A DNA stretch of 34,670 nucleotides from an uncultured Prevotella sp. (GCA_946183985.1 CAMHDT010000007.1:1-34670); one strand, 5' to 3'. Shown: positions 25,046 to 34,534, counted from the first letter of the stretch. A program made the numbers and translations. Notes: a model not told the origin generated them from the sequence alone.

Positions 25046-25924
25046 ATGAAAGGAATTGTACTGGCTGGAGGGAGCGGCACACGCCTCTACCCTATCACAA
25101 AAGGCATCAGCAAACAACTGATACCTATTTTTGACAAGCCTATGATATACTACCCTATTTCGGCACTCATGCTGGCTGGAATAAGGGATATTCTCATCAT
25201 ATCTACACCACACGACCTGCCGGGATTCCGCCGATTGCTGGGCGACGGCACAGAACTGGGCGTTCACTTTGAATATGCCGAACAGCCTTCGCCCGACGGA
25301 CTGGCACAGGCGTTCATCATCGGCGAGCAGTTTATTGGCGACGATTGCGTCTGTCTGGTACTGGGCGACAACATCTTCTACGGCTCAGGCTTCAGCGGTC
25401 TGTTGAAGGAAAGCGTGGAAAACGCGGAGGAACACGGACTGACCACCGTCTTCGGATATTGGGTCAACGACCCGGAACGCTATGGCGTGGCCGAATTCGA
25501 TAGTGAGGGCAACTGCCTGAGCATAGAAGAGAAGCCCGCACATCCCAAGTCGAACTATGCCGTGGTGGGCCTCTACTTCTATCCCAACAGCGTAGTAGAG
25601 ATAGCCAAGCACATCAAGCCCAGCGCACGCGGCGAACTGGAGATAACAACCGTCAACCAGACCTATCTCGCTGAGCGGAAACTGAAGGTAAAGACCTTGC
25701 AGCGCGGGTTCGCATGGCTCGACACCGGCACACACGACTCGCTGGCCGAGGCCTCGACCTTCATCGAGGTGATTGAGAAACGGCAAGGGCTGAAAGTGGC
25801 GTGTCTGGAAGAGATTGCCTTCAAGCGCGGATGGATCAGCCGCGAACAACTGAAGGAACTGGCCAAGCCCATGCTGAAGAACGGCTACGGCCAATATATA
25901 GACCGCCTGGCTTCAGACATGTAA
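25046..25924 (+). CDS. rmlA: Glucose-1-phosphate thymidylyltransferase
   Basis: The product is 292 residues, the normal length. It makes dTDP-glucose from dTTP and glucose-1-phosphate in the cytoplasm, the first step of dTDP-rhamnose and related sugar pathways. [24 protein letters not shown] is the nucleotide-binding signature; [10 protein letters not shown] holds the metal-binding Asp; [19 protein letters not shown] and [14 protein letters not shown] are standard later motifs. No rmlB, rmlC or rmlD gene is in the window. It lies 44 nt before the wzc-like gene, which indicates a shared role in polysaccharide production. Confidence 0.96.
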   Translation: MKGIVLAGGSGTRLYPITKGISKQLIPIFDKPMIYYPISALMLAGIRDILIISTPHDLPGFRRLLGDGTELGVHFEYAEQPSPDGLAQAFIIGEQFIGDDCVCLVLGDNIFYGSGFSGLLKESVENAEEHGLTTVFGYWVNDPERYGVAEFDSEGNCLSIEEKPAHPKSNYAVVGLYFYPNSVVEIAKHIKPSARGELEITTVNQTYLAERKLKVKTLQRGFAWLDTGTHDSLAEASTFIEVIEKRQGLKVACLEEIAFKRGWISREQLKELAKPMLKNGYGQYIDRLASDM

Positions 25925-25968
25925 ACATATAAGAAATATTACACCTTATTATTATATATATAAGAGCA

Positions 25969-28521
25969 ATGAAAGATAACAAGAAAATAGAACAAGGTTC
26001 GGACAGCATTGAGTTGAAAGAAGAGAACTCCTTCGATATGAGGACGATCTTCACACTGATAGTGCTCAATTGGCAATGGTTTGTTGTGTCAATGTTCATC
26101 TTCGTGTGTGGCGCACTCATCTACCTGCGCTACACAACGCCGGTGTATCAGGTCTCGGCAAAGATGCTGATCAAAGACGAACAGAGCCCACGCAGAAGCA
26201 ACGGACAGATGCTGGCCAACATGCAGGACCTGGGCATCATCTCGAACTCCGCCGGCATAGACAATGAAATTGAGATTCTGCAGTCGCGTATTCTGGCACA
26301 AGAGGTGGTGAAAGACCTGAAGTTCTATGTGGAATACAAAATAAAAGGACGCCTCAGAACGACTTTGGTCTATAAGTATCAGCCTATTAGCGTTGATCTG
26401 GATGAAGAACATCTGGCCGATCTGGACAAACTGAGGTCGAGGTTCAGTTTCAGACTAGAAGAAACTGACAACGGTTATCAGGTAACCGGACTTCAAAACG
26501 AGTTTGAAGCCTCGTTTACCACGCTGCCGGCATCAGTCGAAACTCCTTATGGTACGCTGACCTTCACCAAGAACCTGTTGGCAGAGCAGGAGGAGATAGC
26601 CAATGCCAGAAGGCGTCAGGCTTTCGGCGTTGAGGAAAATGATGAAGAGCAACAGGCACCATCAAGGAAGAAACTGTCGATGGAGATTACCATCATGTCG
26701 CCTGTAAGCGTTGCATCACGCTATGCTGGGTCTATCAGCATTGCACCCACATCGAAAATGACATCTATTGCGCAACTGACGCTGAATGATGTCAATGCTG
26801 AAAGAGCCTATGACTATCTGAAGCATCTGGCTGTGTGCTATAACCGCCAGGCCAATGCCGACAAGAATGAGATTGCCTATAAGACAGAGGAATTTATCAA
26901 CAACCGTCTGGAGAAGATCAATGCCGAACTGGGACAGACGGAGAGTCAACTGGAAGAATACAAGCGCAGAAACGAGATTCTACAGTTGCGAATGGATGCC
27001 ACTCAAACAATGACCCAGGCCAACCAGTATTACAACCAGTTGATACAAGCACAGACGCAGATTCAGATTCTTGACGATTTGCGCCAGTGGATTGGAAAGT
27101 CTGAGAACAGATATCAGATTATTCCATCAAATGTTGGTCTGACAGATGTGGCTTCAGCGGGGCTGATTGCGCAGTACAACAAGACGGTGCTTGACCGCAA
27201 CCGCCTGCTGGCTTCTGCATCCGAGACCTCACCTTCTGTCGTCACCCTGACTGAGGCTCTCGACCAACTGGAAGTGAGCATACGGGAAGCACTGCGCCAG
27301 GCCCGTCGCACCGCCGACATACAGCGCCGAGGCATTGAGACACAATACAGGGAGTTCCAAACGAAAGTTGGCAACATGCCCGAGCAAGAGCGCATCTTAA
27401 CCCAGATTGGCCGCCAGCAGGAAGTGAAGTCGGGCCTGTACCTGATGCTGTTGCAGAAGCGCGAGGAGAACTCTATCTCGCTGGCTGCCACGGCTGACAA
27501 GGGCCGTCTTATCGACGAGCCTGCCTTCGGCGGTAAGGTGAGTCCCAAGAACTCCATCATCATGCTGGCAGCCATCGTATTAGGTTTTGCCATTCCCCTG
27601 CTCATTGTCTATCTGCTACAACTGCTGCGCTACAAGATTGAAGGTCATGAGGATGTGGTAAAACTCACCGATATACCCATCGTAGCCGATGTGGCCGTGG
27701 CCAGCGACTCGGTGAAGAGTTCTGCCGGCATTGTTGTACGAGAAAATGAGAACAACCAGATTGACGAGATATTCCGCGCCATGCGAACCAACATACAGTT
27801 CATGATGGGCGAGAAGGAGAAGGTGATCCTTTTCACCTCATCCACTTCGGGTGAAGGAAAGACCTTCAACGCTGCCAACCTGGCAGTGAGTTTTGCATTG
27901 CTAGGTAAGAAAGTCATACTCTTGGGTCTCGACATACGCAAGCCTGCACTGGGACGCCTGTTTAGCATCACCGACCGCCAAACAGGTATTACCACCCTGC
28001 TGACAAAGGACCATGTTACAGAAGCAGATGTCAATGCTCAAATCAAGCCTTCAGGCGTCAACAAGAACCTTGATCTGCTGTTGGCAGGCCCCACACCTCC
28101 CAACCCCACTGAATTGCTGGCACGCCAGAACCTGAAAGACATTATCGACATGCTGCGCCAGGAGTATGACTATATCATCCTTGACACGGCTCCCGTTGGA
28201 CTGGTGACCGATACCATACAGATTGCCAGAGTGGCCGATCTCACGGCATACGTTTGCCGTGCCGACTATACACCAAAATCGACATTCGAATATGCCAACA
28301 CCTTGAAGGCAGAGAACAAATTGCCCAAGATGTGTATCGTCATCAATGGCATTGACATGTCGAAGAAGAAATACGGCTACTATTACGGCTACGGCAAATA
28401 TGGCAAATACGGTCGCTATGGCCGCTATGGTTCTTACGGTTATTACGGTTCCTATGGCAGTTACGGCAACTACTCCGAAAGCCACTATGGCAAGAAAGAG
28501 GACAATTCTATTAAGAAGTAA
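25969..28521 (+). CDS. Wzc-type polysaccharide co-polymerase and tyrosine autokinase
   Basis: The product is 850 residues. An N-terminal Wzz-like region has a first membrane helix at about 27-48, a long periplasmic part with coiled coils, and a second helix at about 523-548. A cytoplasmic BY-kinase domain follows: Walker A with GEGKT at 628-632, Walker A' VILLGLDIRKPALG, and Walker B IILDTAP at about 737-742. Residues 799-850 form a tail with 16 Tyr in a GKYG/GRYG/GSYG pattern. Family knowledge: autophosphorylation of this tail controls capsule or EPS chain length and export. The cognate phosphatase and Wza were not found here. Confidence 0.92.
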   Translation: MKDNKKIEQGSDSIELKEENSFDMRTIFTLIVLNWQWFVVSMFIFVCGALIYLRYTTPVYQVSAKMLIKDEQSPRRSNGQMLANMQDLGIISNSAGIDNEIEILQSRILAQEVVKDLKFYVEYKIKGRLRTTLVYKYQPISVDLDEEHLADLDKLRSRFSFRLEETDNGYQVTGLQNEFEASFTTLPASVETPYGTLTFTKNLLAEQEEIANARRRQAFGVEENDEEQQAPSRKKLSMEITIMSPVSVASRYAGSISIAPTSKMTSIAQLTLNDVNAERAYDYLKHLAVCYNRQANADKNEIAYKTEEFINNRLEKINAELGQTESQLEEYKRRNEILQLRMDATQTMTQANQYYNQLIQAQTQIQILDDLRQWIGKSENRYQIIPSNVGLTDVASAGLIAQYNKTVLDRNRLLASASETSPSVVTLTEALDQLEVSIREALRQARRTADIQRRGIETQYREFQTKVGNMPEQERILTQIGRQQEVKSGLYLMLLQKREENSISLAATADKGRLIDEPAFGGKVSPKNSIIMLAAIVLGFAIPLLIVYLLQLLRYKIEGHEDVVKLTDIPIVADVAVASDSVKSSAGIVVRENENNQIDEIFRAMRTNIQFMMGEKEKVILFTSSTSGEGKTFNAANLAVSFALLGKKVILLGLDIRKPALGRLFSITDRQTGITTLLTKDHVTEADVNAQIKPSGVNKNLDLLLAGPTPPNPTELLARQNLKDIIDMLRQEYDYIILDTAPVGLVTDTIQIARVADLTAYVCRADYTPKSTFEYANTLKAENKLPKMCIVINGIDMSKKKYGYYYGYGKYGKYGRYGRYGSYGYYGSYGSYGNYSESHYGKKEDNSIKK

Positions 28522-28530
28522 TTGAGCATC

Positions 28531-28974
28531 ATGGCAATTATTGCTGTCGATTTCGACGGAACCATCGTTGAACACCGTTATCCGGAGATTGGCGAGGAGC
28601 GTCCGTTTGCCATCGACACCCTGAAAATGCTTATCAAAGACCACCATAGGCTTATCCTATGGTCGGTCCGCGAGGGCAAATTGCTGGAAGATGCCATCAA
28701 CTGGTGTCGTGAGCGCGGCGTGGAGTTCTATGCTGTCAACCGCGACTATCCAGAGGAGACGATGGACAACAATCAGCACTTCAGCCGCAAACTGAAGGCA
28801 GACTACTGGATTGACGACCGCAACATTGGCGGATTGCCTGACTGGGGCACTATCTATCGCATGATTAGCCACCATAAGACATGGGATGACATTATCAACG
28901 AAGAGGTGCGCAACGCTCATCTGGCTCCCTATGAAGAGTATCATCCAAAGAAAAAACACTGGTGGCAATTCTAA
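28531..28974 (+). CDS. Small HAD-superfamily hydrolase
   Basis: The product is 147 residues. VDFDGTIVE is HAD motif I with the nucleophile and acid Asp pair; LILWSVREG is motif II-like; and the C-terminal YWIDDRNIGG provides the acidic motif IV. It lacks a large cap domain, which is usual for small phosphatases. The ATG at 28531 is preferred over the TTG at 28522. It lies 9 nt after the wzc-like gene, so is probably co-transcribed. The substrate is unknown; a sugar phosphate would fit the context, but that is inference. Confidence 0.83.
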   Translation: MAIIAVDFDGTIVEHRYPEIGEERPFAIDTLKMLIKDHHRLILWSVREGKLLEDAINWCRERGVEFYAVNRDYPEETMDNNQHFSRKLKADYWIDDRNIGGLPDWGTIYRMISHHKTWDDIINEEVRNAHLAPYEEYHPKKKHWWQF

Positions 28975-28993
28975 ATTATAAATTGTGCATTAA

Positions 28994-29042
28994 AAACAAT
29001 AACCGTTGGCTTACCTGATGCGGTAGCCAACGGTTATTGTTT
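28994..29042. terminator. Strong bidirectional terminator hairpin
   Basis: AAACAATAACCGTTGGCT (28994-29011) pairs exactly with 29025-29042. Using a bulged T the stem extends to about 21 bp with a TGATGC loop. It lies between the convergent HAD and rplT genes; its outer arms match those of the hairpin at 17562-17614. Confidence 0.88.
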
Positions 29043-29062
29043 ATTGGTTCTAACGGCTATGT

Positions 29063-29407
29063 TTACTTAACCTTCTCAACGATAGCCTTGAAAGCCTCGG
29101 GGTTGTTAAGAGCCAGGTCGGCAAGAACCTTACGGTTGATTTCGATACCGGCCTTCGTCAGACCACCCATCAGTTTCGAGTAACTCATACCCTCCAGACG
29201 GGCAGCAGCGTTAATACGCTGAATCCACAATGCGCGGAAGTTGCGTTTCTTATTGCGACGGTCGCGATAGGCATAGGTCAGACCTTTCTCCCAGGTGTTC
29301 TTCGCTACTGTCCAGACATTCTTACGGGCTCCAAAGTAGCCACGAGTAAGTTTCAGGATTCTCTTACGTTTTGCTCTTGATGCAACGTGATTTACTGATC
29401 TTGGCAT
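29063..29407 (-). CDS. rplT: 50S ribosomal protein L20
   Basis: The product is 114 residues, typical of L20. The basic N-terminal helix ([18 protein letters not shown]-like) and the core [21 protein letters not shown] are unmistakable. Family knowledge: L20 is needed for early 50S assembly and in several bacteria represses its own operon. It is the last gene of infC-rpmI-rplT, 36 nt after rpmI, and ends before a strong terminator. No L20 control structure was recognised in the leader. Confidence 0.97.
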   Translation of the reverse strand: MPRSVNHVASRAKRKRILKLTRGYFGARKNVWTVAKNTWEKGLTYAYRDRRNKKRNFRALWIQRINAAARLEGMSYSKLMGGLTKAGIEINRKVLADLALNNPEAFKAIVEKVK

Positions 29408-29443
29408 AGTTTCTTTACTTTAAATGTTAGACAATAGGGTTAA

Positions 29444-29641
29444 TTAGCGGAGACACAACAGGTCACGAACCTGCTTCATGTTGCTCTGGTCAACGATGGT
29501 TGAACCTACCAAGTTACGCTTCTGCTTCTTGGTCTTCTTCGTCAGAATGTGGCTGTGGTAAGCGTGATGTCTCTTAACCTTACCTGTACCGGTGAATGAG
29601 AATCTCTTCTTGGCACCGGAGTTTGTCTTTACTTTTGGCAT
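29444..29641 (-). CDS. rpmI: 50S ribosomal protein L35
   Basis: The product is 65 residues. [30 protein letters not shown] is the canonical L35 start and is strongly basic. It sits between infC and rplT in the conserved order. The 103-nt gap to infC is longer than usual and contains a GATAATTGACAATGG-type simple repeat and a CGGGCGCGCC patch; no promoter was recognised there. Confidence 0.97.
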   Translation of the reverse strand: MPKVKTNSGAKKRFSFTGTGKVKRHHAYHSHILTKKTKKQKRNLVGSTIVDQSNMKQVRDLLCLR

Positions 29642-29744
29642 TGTTTTTTAAATTTAAAATTGTTATTAATAATCGGCGGCTACGCATATACCGGGCGCGC
29701 CACCCTTTCTTTCGAATTGATAATTGACAATGGATAATTGATAA

Positions 29745-30443
29745 TTAATCCTCTGTCTCTGTCAACTTCTTCAGCGCATCAGCACTGATCTTTGCATTGG
29801 CAAACAGACCACCATTGGCAGGAGCCTCTGCATCAATCTCTACAGTCTGTTGTCTCTGAGCCTCTTTCATCTCTGCCTCCGCATTCTCGCGGTCACGGGC
29901 CTGCTGGCTTTTCTTGGCTACGCCCGCTTTCTTAGGAGCCAGATAGAGGAACATTTTCTTTCCTTCGAGGCTTGGCATTGACTCTACCTTACCCACCTCC
30001 TCCAAATCGTTGGCAAAACGCAGCAACAGCACTTCGCCCTGCTCCTTGAACAAGATGCTACGACCGCGGAAGAATACGTATGCACGTACTTTATTACCTT
30101 CCTCAAGGAATTCCTTGGCGTGCTTCAGTTTGAACTGATAGTCATGCTCATCGGTCTGAGGCCCGAAGCGGATTTCCTTCACCTCCACCTTCACCTGCTT
30201 GGCTTTCATCTCCTTCGCACGTTTCTTCTGCTGGTAGAGGAACTTTGAATAGTCGATGAGACGGCACACCGGCGGATTGGCATTAGGAGAAATCTCCACA
30301 AGGTCTACGCCCTGCTGGCGTGCCATATCCAGTGCTTCTCTCGTAGGCATCACCGTCGATCCGCTCTCGCCTACTATGCGGACCTCTCGCACACGAATCT
30401 GTTCGTTTACGCGGTACTGATTTTGTTTTTTGTCTGTCTTCAT
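29745..30443 (-). CDS. infC: Translation initiation factor IF-3
   Basis: The product is 232 residues. The N-domain begins [16 protein letters not shown] and includes [22 protein letters not shown]; the C-domain has [21 protein letters not shown] and [11 protein letters not shown]-3 binds the 30S subunit and enforces correct start-codon choice. The chosen start is ATG at 30441-30443, not the rare AUU known from enterobacterial infC; the longer ORF to 30479 crosses the promoter. A C-terminal extension of about 45 residues (Gln/Ala/Glu-rich) goes beyond the usual length of about 180. thrS, often upstream in other bacteria, is absent. Confidence 0.96.
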   Translation of the reverse strand: MKTDKKQNQYRVNEQIRVREVRIVGESGSTVMPTREALDMARQQGVDLVEISPNANPPVCRLIDYSKFLYQQKKRAKEMKAKQVKVEVKEIRFGPQTDEHDYQFKLKHAKEFLEEGNKVRAYVFFRGRSILFKEQGEVLLLRFANDLEEVGKVESMPSLEGKKMFLYLAPKKAGVAKKSQQARDRENAEAEMKEAQRQQTVEIDAEAPANGGLFANAKISADALKKLTETED

Positions 30444-30468
30444 CAAACTATTTTGGTCAAATCGGCTG

Positions 30469-30476
30469 CAAAGGTA
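30469..30476 (-). promoter_or_regulatory. Promoter of infC-rpmI-rplT
   Basis: The minus strand reads TACCTTTG with TTTTG (CAAAA at 30496-30500) and a 19-nt spacer. Confidence 0.65.
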
Positions 30477-30540
30477 CACAAATTCAACGAATTAGCAAAA
30501 CAAAATGCTATTTATTTTTTATTTATCGGAGAAAATAATG

Positions 30541-30548
30541 TACCTTTG
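30541..30548 (+). promoter_or_regulatory. Promoter of aroB
   Basis: TACCTTTG 23 nt before the aroB start. The -33 region is T-rich but lacks TTTG. Confidence 0.55.
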
Positions 30549-30571
30549 TCGCACAAAAACAAAATTTGACA

Positions 30572-31624
30572 ATGGAGAAACAGAGCGTCATCATCAGCAA
30601 TGGCCTGGAGCAAGTGCTCACAGACGCCATCACGGCGTGTGCGGCCGACCGCAAATTCATACTCACCGACGAGACAACGCAACGGCTGTGCCAGCCCGTG
30701 CTGAGCGACTACAACTGCCTGAAAGGTGCCGAAAGCATCGTCATTTCTGCAGGCGACACCAATAAGACATTGGAGTCAGTCGCTCATGTATGGAGCGAGT
30801 TGCAGCGCATGGGAGCCACACGCCACTCACTGCTCATCAACCTGGGCGGCGGCATGGTGACCGACCTGGGCGGCTTTGCAGCCTCCACCTTCAAGCGGGG
30901 CATACACCTCATCAACATCCCCACCACGCTGCTCTCAATGGTCGATGCCTCTGTTGGAGGCAAGACAGGATTCAACTTCGGCGGTCTGAAAAACGAGATT
31001 GGCGTATTCCGCAATGCCGAAGCCGTGATCCTCGACACGGTGTTCCTCAAGACCATGGACAGGGAGAACATGCTTTCAGGCTATGCCGAGATGCTGAAAC
31101 ACGGGCTTATCTCAACAGAAGCACACTGGGCCGAACTGATGACCTACGACATAGAGACGCCCGACCTACAGACACTGGGGCGCATGGTGGCCGACAGTGT
31201 GAAGGTGAAAGAGGGCATCGTCGCGGAAGACCCTACTGAACAGGGCATCCGCAAGGCACTGAACCTGGGGCACACCGTAGGACATGCCTTTGAGTCGCTG
31301 GCCTTGCAACGACAGCCCGTGCTCCATGGCTATGCCGTAGCGTGGGGACTGGTGTGCGAACTATACCTAAGTGCTGTTAAGACAGGATTCTCTACAGACA
31401 AGATGCGCCAGACGGTGCGCTTCGTGTTCGACCACTATGGCCGCATGCCTGTCACCTGCGACGACTACCCCACCCTGCTGGAACTGATGACCCACGACAA
31501 GAAGAATACTGGACGCACCATCAACTTCACCCTGCTGGGCGGTATCGGCGACATACGCATCAACCAAACGGCCACAAAAGAGGAGATTGAAGAAGCCTTA
31601 GACTTCTACCGCGAAGGCTGCTAA
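30572..31624 (+). CDS. aroB: 3-dehydroquinate synthase
   Basis: The product is 350 residues. It converts DAHP to 3-dehydroquinate, the second shikimate step, using NAD and a metal. NLGGGMVTDLGGFAASTFKRG is the NAD-binding glycine region, IPTTLLSMVDASVGGKTGFN the active-site signature, and NLGHTVGHAFE contains metal-binding His residues. ATG at 30572 is preferred over the TTG at 30566. Its 3' end overlaps the convergent menE gene by 27 bp. Chorismate from this pathway feeds menaquinone synthesis, whose genes lie next door, although in the opposite orientation. Confidence 0.96.
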   Translation: MEKQSVIISNGLEQVLTDAITACAADRKFILTDETTQRLCQPVLSDYNCLKGAESIVISAGDTNKTLESVAHVWSELQRMGATRHSLLINLGGGMVTDLGGFAASTFKRGIHLINIPTTLLSMVDASVGGKTGFNFGGLKNEIGVFRNAEAVILDTVFLKTMDRENMLSGYAEMLKHGLISTEAHWAELMTYDIETPDLQTLGRMVADSVKVKEGIVAEDPTEQGIRKALNLGHTVGHAFESLALQRQPVLHGYAVAWGLVCELYLSAVKTGFSTDKMRQTVRFVFDHYGRMPVTCDDYPTLLELMTHDKKNTGRTINFTLLGGIGDIRINQTATKEEIEEALDFYREGC

Positions 31625-32569
31625 ACTCTCCGCTTCCTTACGGGCAGGCTTTCCTGTTTCCGTAAGAGGCAGACTGTCGACATGAAGGAAAGCCCGCGGC
31701 TGCCAATATTTAGGGAGTACACGCTGACAGATATTCCTTATAACATCCATATCCTCCGATTCGGTGAGCAAGACCACTTGCTCGCCGAATTTTTCATCCG
31801 CACGCTTCGTAATCAGGAACGGTACTGACAGATGAGGGTGCAATAAGCGTTCCACCTCTTCTATCTGAATCTTGATGCCGCCAGAACAAATCACGTTATC
31901 CTTGCGGCCCAGGATGCGGAAGCAACCGTCGTCATGCATCTCGGCTATGTCGTTGGTAACGAGGGGGCCGTCATGCACAGCAGGCGCATCAATCACAAGA
32001 CAGCCCTCATCTGTCTGCGACAAGGTGACGCCCTCGAAAGGCATGTACCACTCGCTGGCATCAGGCCCGCTGAGCCTGCGTAGGGCAATATGCGAAAGCG
32101 TCTCCGTCATGCCATAGGTGCTCCATACCTGGTTAGGAAAATCTACCAGCGCACTTGCCAAGGCCTCGTCGATGGCCCCACCGCCGATGATGAGATGCCT
32201 GACAGCCATCAGCCGCCTGCGGCAATCTTCCGTCTGCAAAAGATTATACACCTGCATGGGCACCATTGCGGCAAAGTCGACATGACCTTCCCACAACGGA
32301 CAGCCACAAGGCTCCACCACTTTCAGTTGCAAGCCGCAAGTCAGCGCCCGCACCACCATCATCTTGCCAGCAATATAGTCAAGCGACATGCAAAGCAAGG
32401 CCGTGTCGCCCGCCTTCAACCCGAGGAAGCCACAGGTGATACGAGCCGAAGCCTCCATGCGCCGTTTCTCCACTAGCATCGGCTTCGGCATTCCCGTCGA
32501 CCCGCTGGTGTGCACCAGCACCGTCGGACTATCATTATGCCACTCTGCTAAGAATGTTTCGAGATCCAT
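31598..32569 (-). CDS. menE: o-Succinylbenzoate--CoA ligase-like, short form
   Basis: The product is 323 residues of the AMP-binding (ANL) superfamily. VLVHTSGSTGMPKPM is the P-loop, YGMTETLSHIA the adenylate motif, FRILGRKDNVICSGGIKI the hinge, and LPLTETGKPARKE carries the catalytic Lys. It is shorter than the roughly 450-480 residues of typical MenE, having a reduced N-terminal region. The assignment rests on overlap with menC by 22 nt. It activates o-succinylbenzoate for the naphthoate ring closure of menaquinone synthesis. Its stop overlaps the aroB 3' end. Confidence 0.87.
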   Translation of the reverse strand: MDLETFLAEWHNDSPTVLVHTSGSTGMPKPMLVEKRRMEASARITCGFLGLKAGDTALLCMSLDYIAGKMMVVRALTCGLQLKVVEPCGCPLWEGHVDFAAMVPMQVYNLLQTEDCRRRLMAVRHLIIGGGAIDEALASALVDFPNQVWSTYGMTETLSHIALRRLSGPDASEWYMPFEGVTLSQTDEGCLVIDAPAVHDGPLVTNDIAEMHDDGCFRILGRKDNVICSGGIKIQIEEVERLLHPHLSVPFLITKRADEKFGEQVVLLTESEDMDVIRNICQRVLPKYWQPRAFLHVDSLPLTETGKPARKEAESLAAFAVEV

Positions 32570-33582
32570 AGTTTATCACCACGTATTTCCAGTGGCATGG
32601 AGATATTGTCAGTGAAGAGCAGGCCCGTGCCGAGGCCTTGCGGCATCGTGATATGATTGCCATAGACCTCACTGCAGAACTGCGCAATGGCATTCAGTCC
32701 GATATTACTCTCCAAGGCCGAGGTGATCCACGACCCGATACCCTCTTCGCGTGCAATGTCTATCCATTCCCTGCACCCCATCATGCCGCCGTGCAACGAC
32801 GGCTTCAACACAATGTAGGCAGGCTTGATGATGCGCAGCATCTGCCGTTTCGTGTCAGGATCGTTCACGCCAATAAGTTCCTCGTCGAGGGCTATGGGCA
32901 GAGGCGACTCACGACAGAGTTCGGCCATCATGGCCCATTGTTTCTGCTTGATGGGCTGTTCGATGGAATGGATGACATACTGCGACAGCAGTTGCAGCCT
33001 ATAGAGGGCCTCGTCGGGTTTGAAACCGCCATTGGCATCGAGGCGCAGTTCCACCTCATGGAAACTGAAGCGTTGTCGGATGCGCTTCACCAAGTCCAGT
33101 TCGCGGTCGAAGTCGATGGCACCCACCTTCAGTTTCACACAGCGGAAGCCCTGTTTCAACTTGTCCTCCATGCGTTGCAGCATCTCCTCATACGAGCCCA
33201 TCCACACCAGTCCGTTGATGGGGATGCCCTGCTCGCCGCGTGCAAAAGGCGTATTGAAAAGTGTTTCATTTCCTGACTCCAGGCTTCTGACAGCCGTCTC
33301 CAAGCCAAAGAGCATGGAGGGATAGTCGCGCATGTCCTCATAGGGAATCTCGCCCGTCTCTGCCAGTTGCCGGCAGAAGCCCTGCAGCACAGTCATATAC
33401 TGGGTCGGCAACAGCGCATCGCAACTCAAATCAGGCAGTGGTGCACACTCGCCCACACCTGTTCTGTTGCCATCGGAAATGGTTACCAGCCATATTCGCC
33501 GCTCGGTATACACGCCACGCGAGGTGCCTGCCGGCTGTTTGAAATGGAGCACCCGCTCCTCTATATCTATCTTGTACTGCAT
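32548..33582 (-). CDS. menC: o-Succinylbenzoate synthase-like (enolase superfamily)
   Basis: The product is 344 residues. The enolase-superfamily layout is clear: CVKLKVG holds the KxK catalytic pair, LRLDANGGF and IEQPIK and ALDEEL the metal ligands, and ILKPSLHGG the second Lys. The N-terminal capping domain starts YKIDIEERVLHFKQPAGTSRG. It dehydrates SHCHC to o-succinylbenzoate. A dipeptide epimerase is the other family option, but the menE partner favours MenC. It starts only 6 nt after the lipoprotein stop and overlaps menE, so the three are probably one transcript. menD, menF and menB are not in the window. Confidence 0.9.
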   Translation of the reverse strand: MQYKIDIEERVLHFKQPAGTSRGVYTERRIWLVTISDGNRTGVGECAPLPDLSCDALLPTQYMTVLQGFCRQLAETGEIPYEDMRDYPSMLFGLETAVRSLESGNETLFNTPFARGEQGIPINGLVWMGSYEEMLQRMEDKLKQGFRCVKLKVGAIDFDRELDLVKRIRQRFSFHEVELRLDANGGFKPDEALYRLQLLSQYVIHSIEQPIKQKQWAMMAELCRESPLPIALDEELIGVNDPDTKRQMLRIIKPAYIVLKPSLHGGMMGCREWIDIAREEGIGSWITSALESNIGLNAIAQFCSEVYGNHITMPQGLGTGLLFTDNISMPLEIRGDKLWISKHS

Positions 33583-33588
33583 CGTTGT

Positions 33589-34509
33589 TCAAAAGTCATA
33601 GTGCGTGATTCCTGCCCATGCCGTATCGGCAATGATGGTGAAACTGCTGGCAGTGCTGTCGGGTCTTGCGTCATCAGCAGGAACACCCTCGAAGAAATTA
33701 CCAGAATACTCCGTTATCTCGTTACGCTTCATCTTGATGTCATTGAACTCACGAGCATACTCTTTCTCATCCATACCTGGGAAGAACAACAGAGAGCCCC
33801 CTTTATCAAAGGCTTTCACTGTCAACGAGAGCGTTCCTTCATCCTCACGCAAGAAAGTATAGAAATCGAATGTCAGAGACTTGCCCGTCAGAGAGTCGGG
33901 CACATCGACCACCACGGTCTGGATTGACGCATCAACACCATAACCCGTCAATACATTTACAGCACCGCTGCCACCCCTGTACTGAAACCACAGACGAGTC
34001 ACCCTGGCTGGCTTCACATCCTTCGTCTTGAAGCGTAGCATAGAGGTGGCTCGCGTCAACCGGATTTCATATGTCTTAGGCTGGTCTCCCACCTCCACGC
34101 TAGCGTTATAACCGGTAAACGTGTCCGAGAAACCGTCGTCATTGGTAAACTTTACTTTCTCTGGGTTAGACAACGTTGGGTTGGCACTGCTATGGGCCAA
34201 CACCATAACTTGATAAGTGCCCTGTGCCAATGTCATGCCCACCTTGCCATAGTCGCTCTCACCTGCCTTCTGCGTCACTGCCTTCACCTTCTTGTCACCC
34301 TGATAAACCACGAAGTTCAGCGTCTTCCAATAGTCTGAAATGTCGCCTCGCGTCTCGTCGGCTACAATTTTCAATATCAGGTTCGCATTGCTTTCCACTG
34401 CCGGCTGCCCGCCGTTGTCATCTTCCTCTATCACCATTTTCTCGCATGAGGAAAGCCCAGTCAGCACCAGCAGCAACAGTCCCGCAAAAGTTATAATATT
34501 GTTTCTCAT
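33589..34509 (-). CDS. FimB/Mfa2-family fimbrial lipoprotein
   Basis: The product is 306 residues from ATG ending 34509; ATG ending 34515 is an alternative. A lipoprotein signal is visible: a hydrophobic stretch AGLLLLVLTGLSSC with the lipobox Cys. The body has two beta-rich domains with family-like segments: WKTLNFVVYQGDKKVK, TYQVMVLAHSS, ATSMLRFKTKD and DFYTFLREDEGTLSLTVKAFD. Family knowledge: FimB/Mfa2 proteins anchor or cap type V fimbriae at the Bacteroidales surface. No major fimbrillin gene is next to it. It has two tandem promoters and lies 6 nt before menC, an unusual pairing. Confidence 0.77.
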   Translation of the reverse strand: MRNNIITFAGLLLLVLTGLSSCEKMVIEEDDNGGQPAVESNANLILKIVADETRGDISDYWKTLNFVVYQGDKKVKAVTQKAGESDYGKVGMTLAQGTYQVMVLAHSSANPTLSNPEKVKFTNDDGFSDTFTGYNASVEVGDQPKTYEIRLTRATSMLRFKTKDVKPARVTRLWFQYRGGSGAVNVLTGYGVDASIQTVVVDVPDSLTGKSLTFDFYTFLREDEGTLSLTVKAFDKGGSLLFFPGMDEKEYAREFNDIKMKRNEITEYSGNFFEGVPADDARPDSTASSFTIIADTAWAGITHYDF

Positions 34510-34534
34510 AAACATTATTTTTAATTTACATTTG

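Noticed and set aside
30444-30571. Inverted symmetry between the infC and aroB promoters
   Set aside because: The match is only the two TACCTTTG boxes and nearby bases, as expected for any divergent promoter pair.
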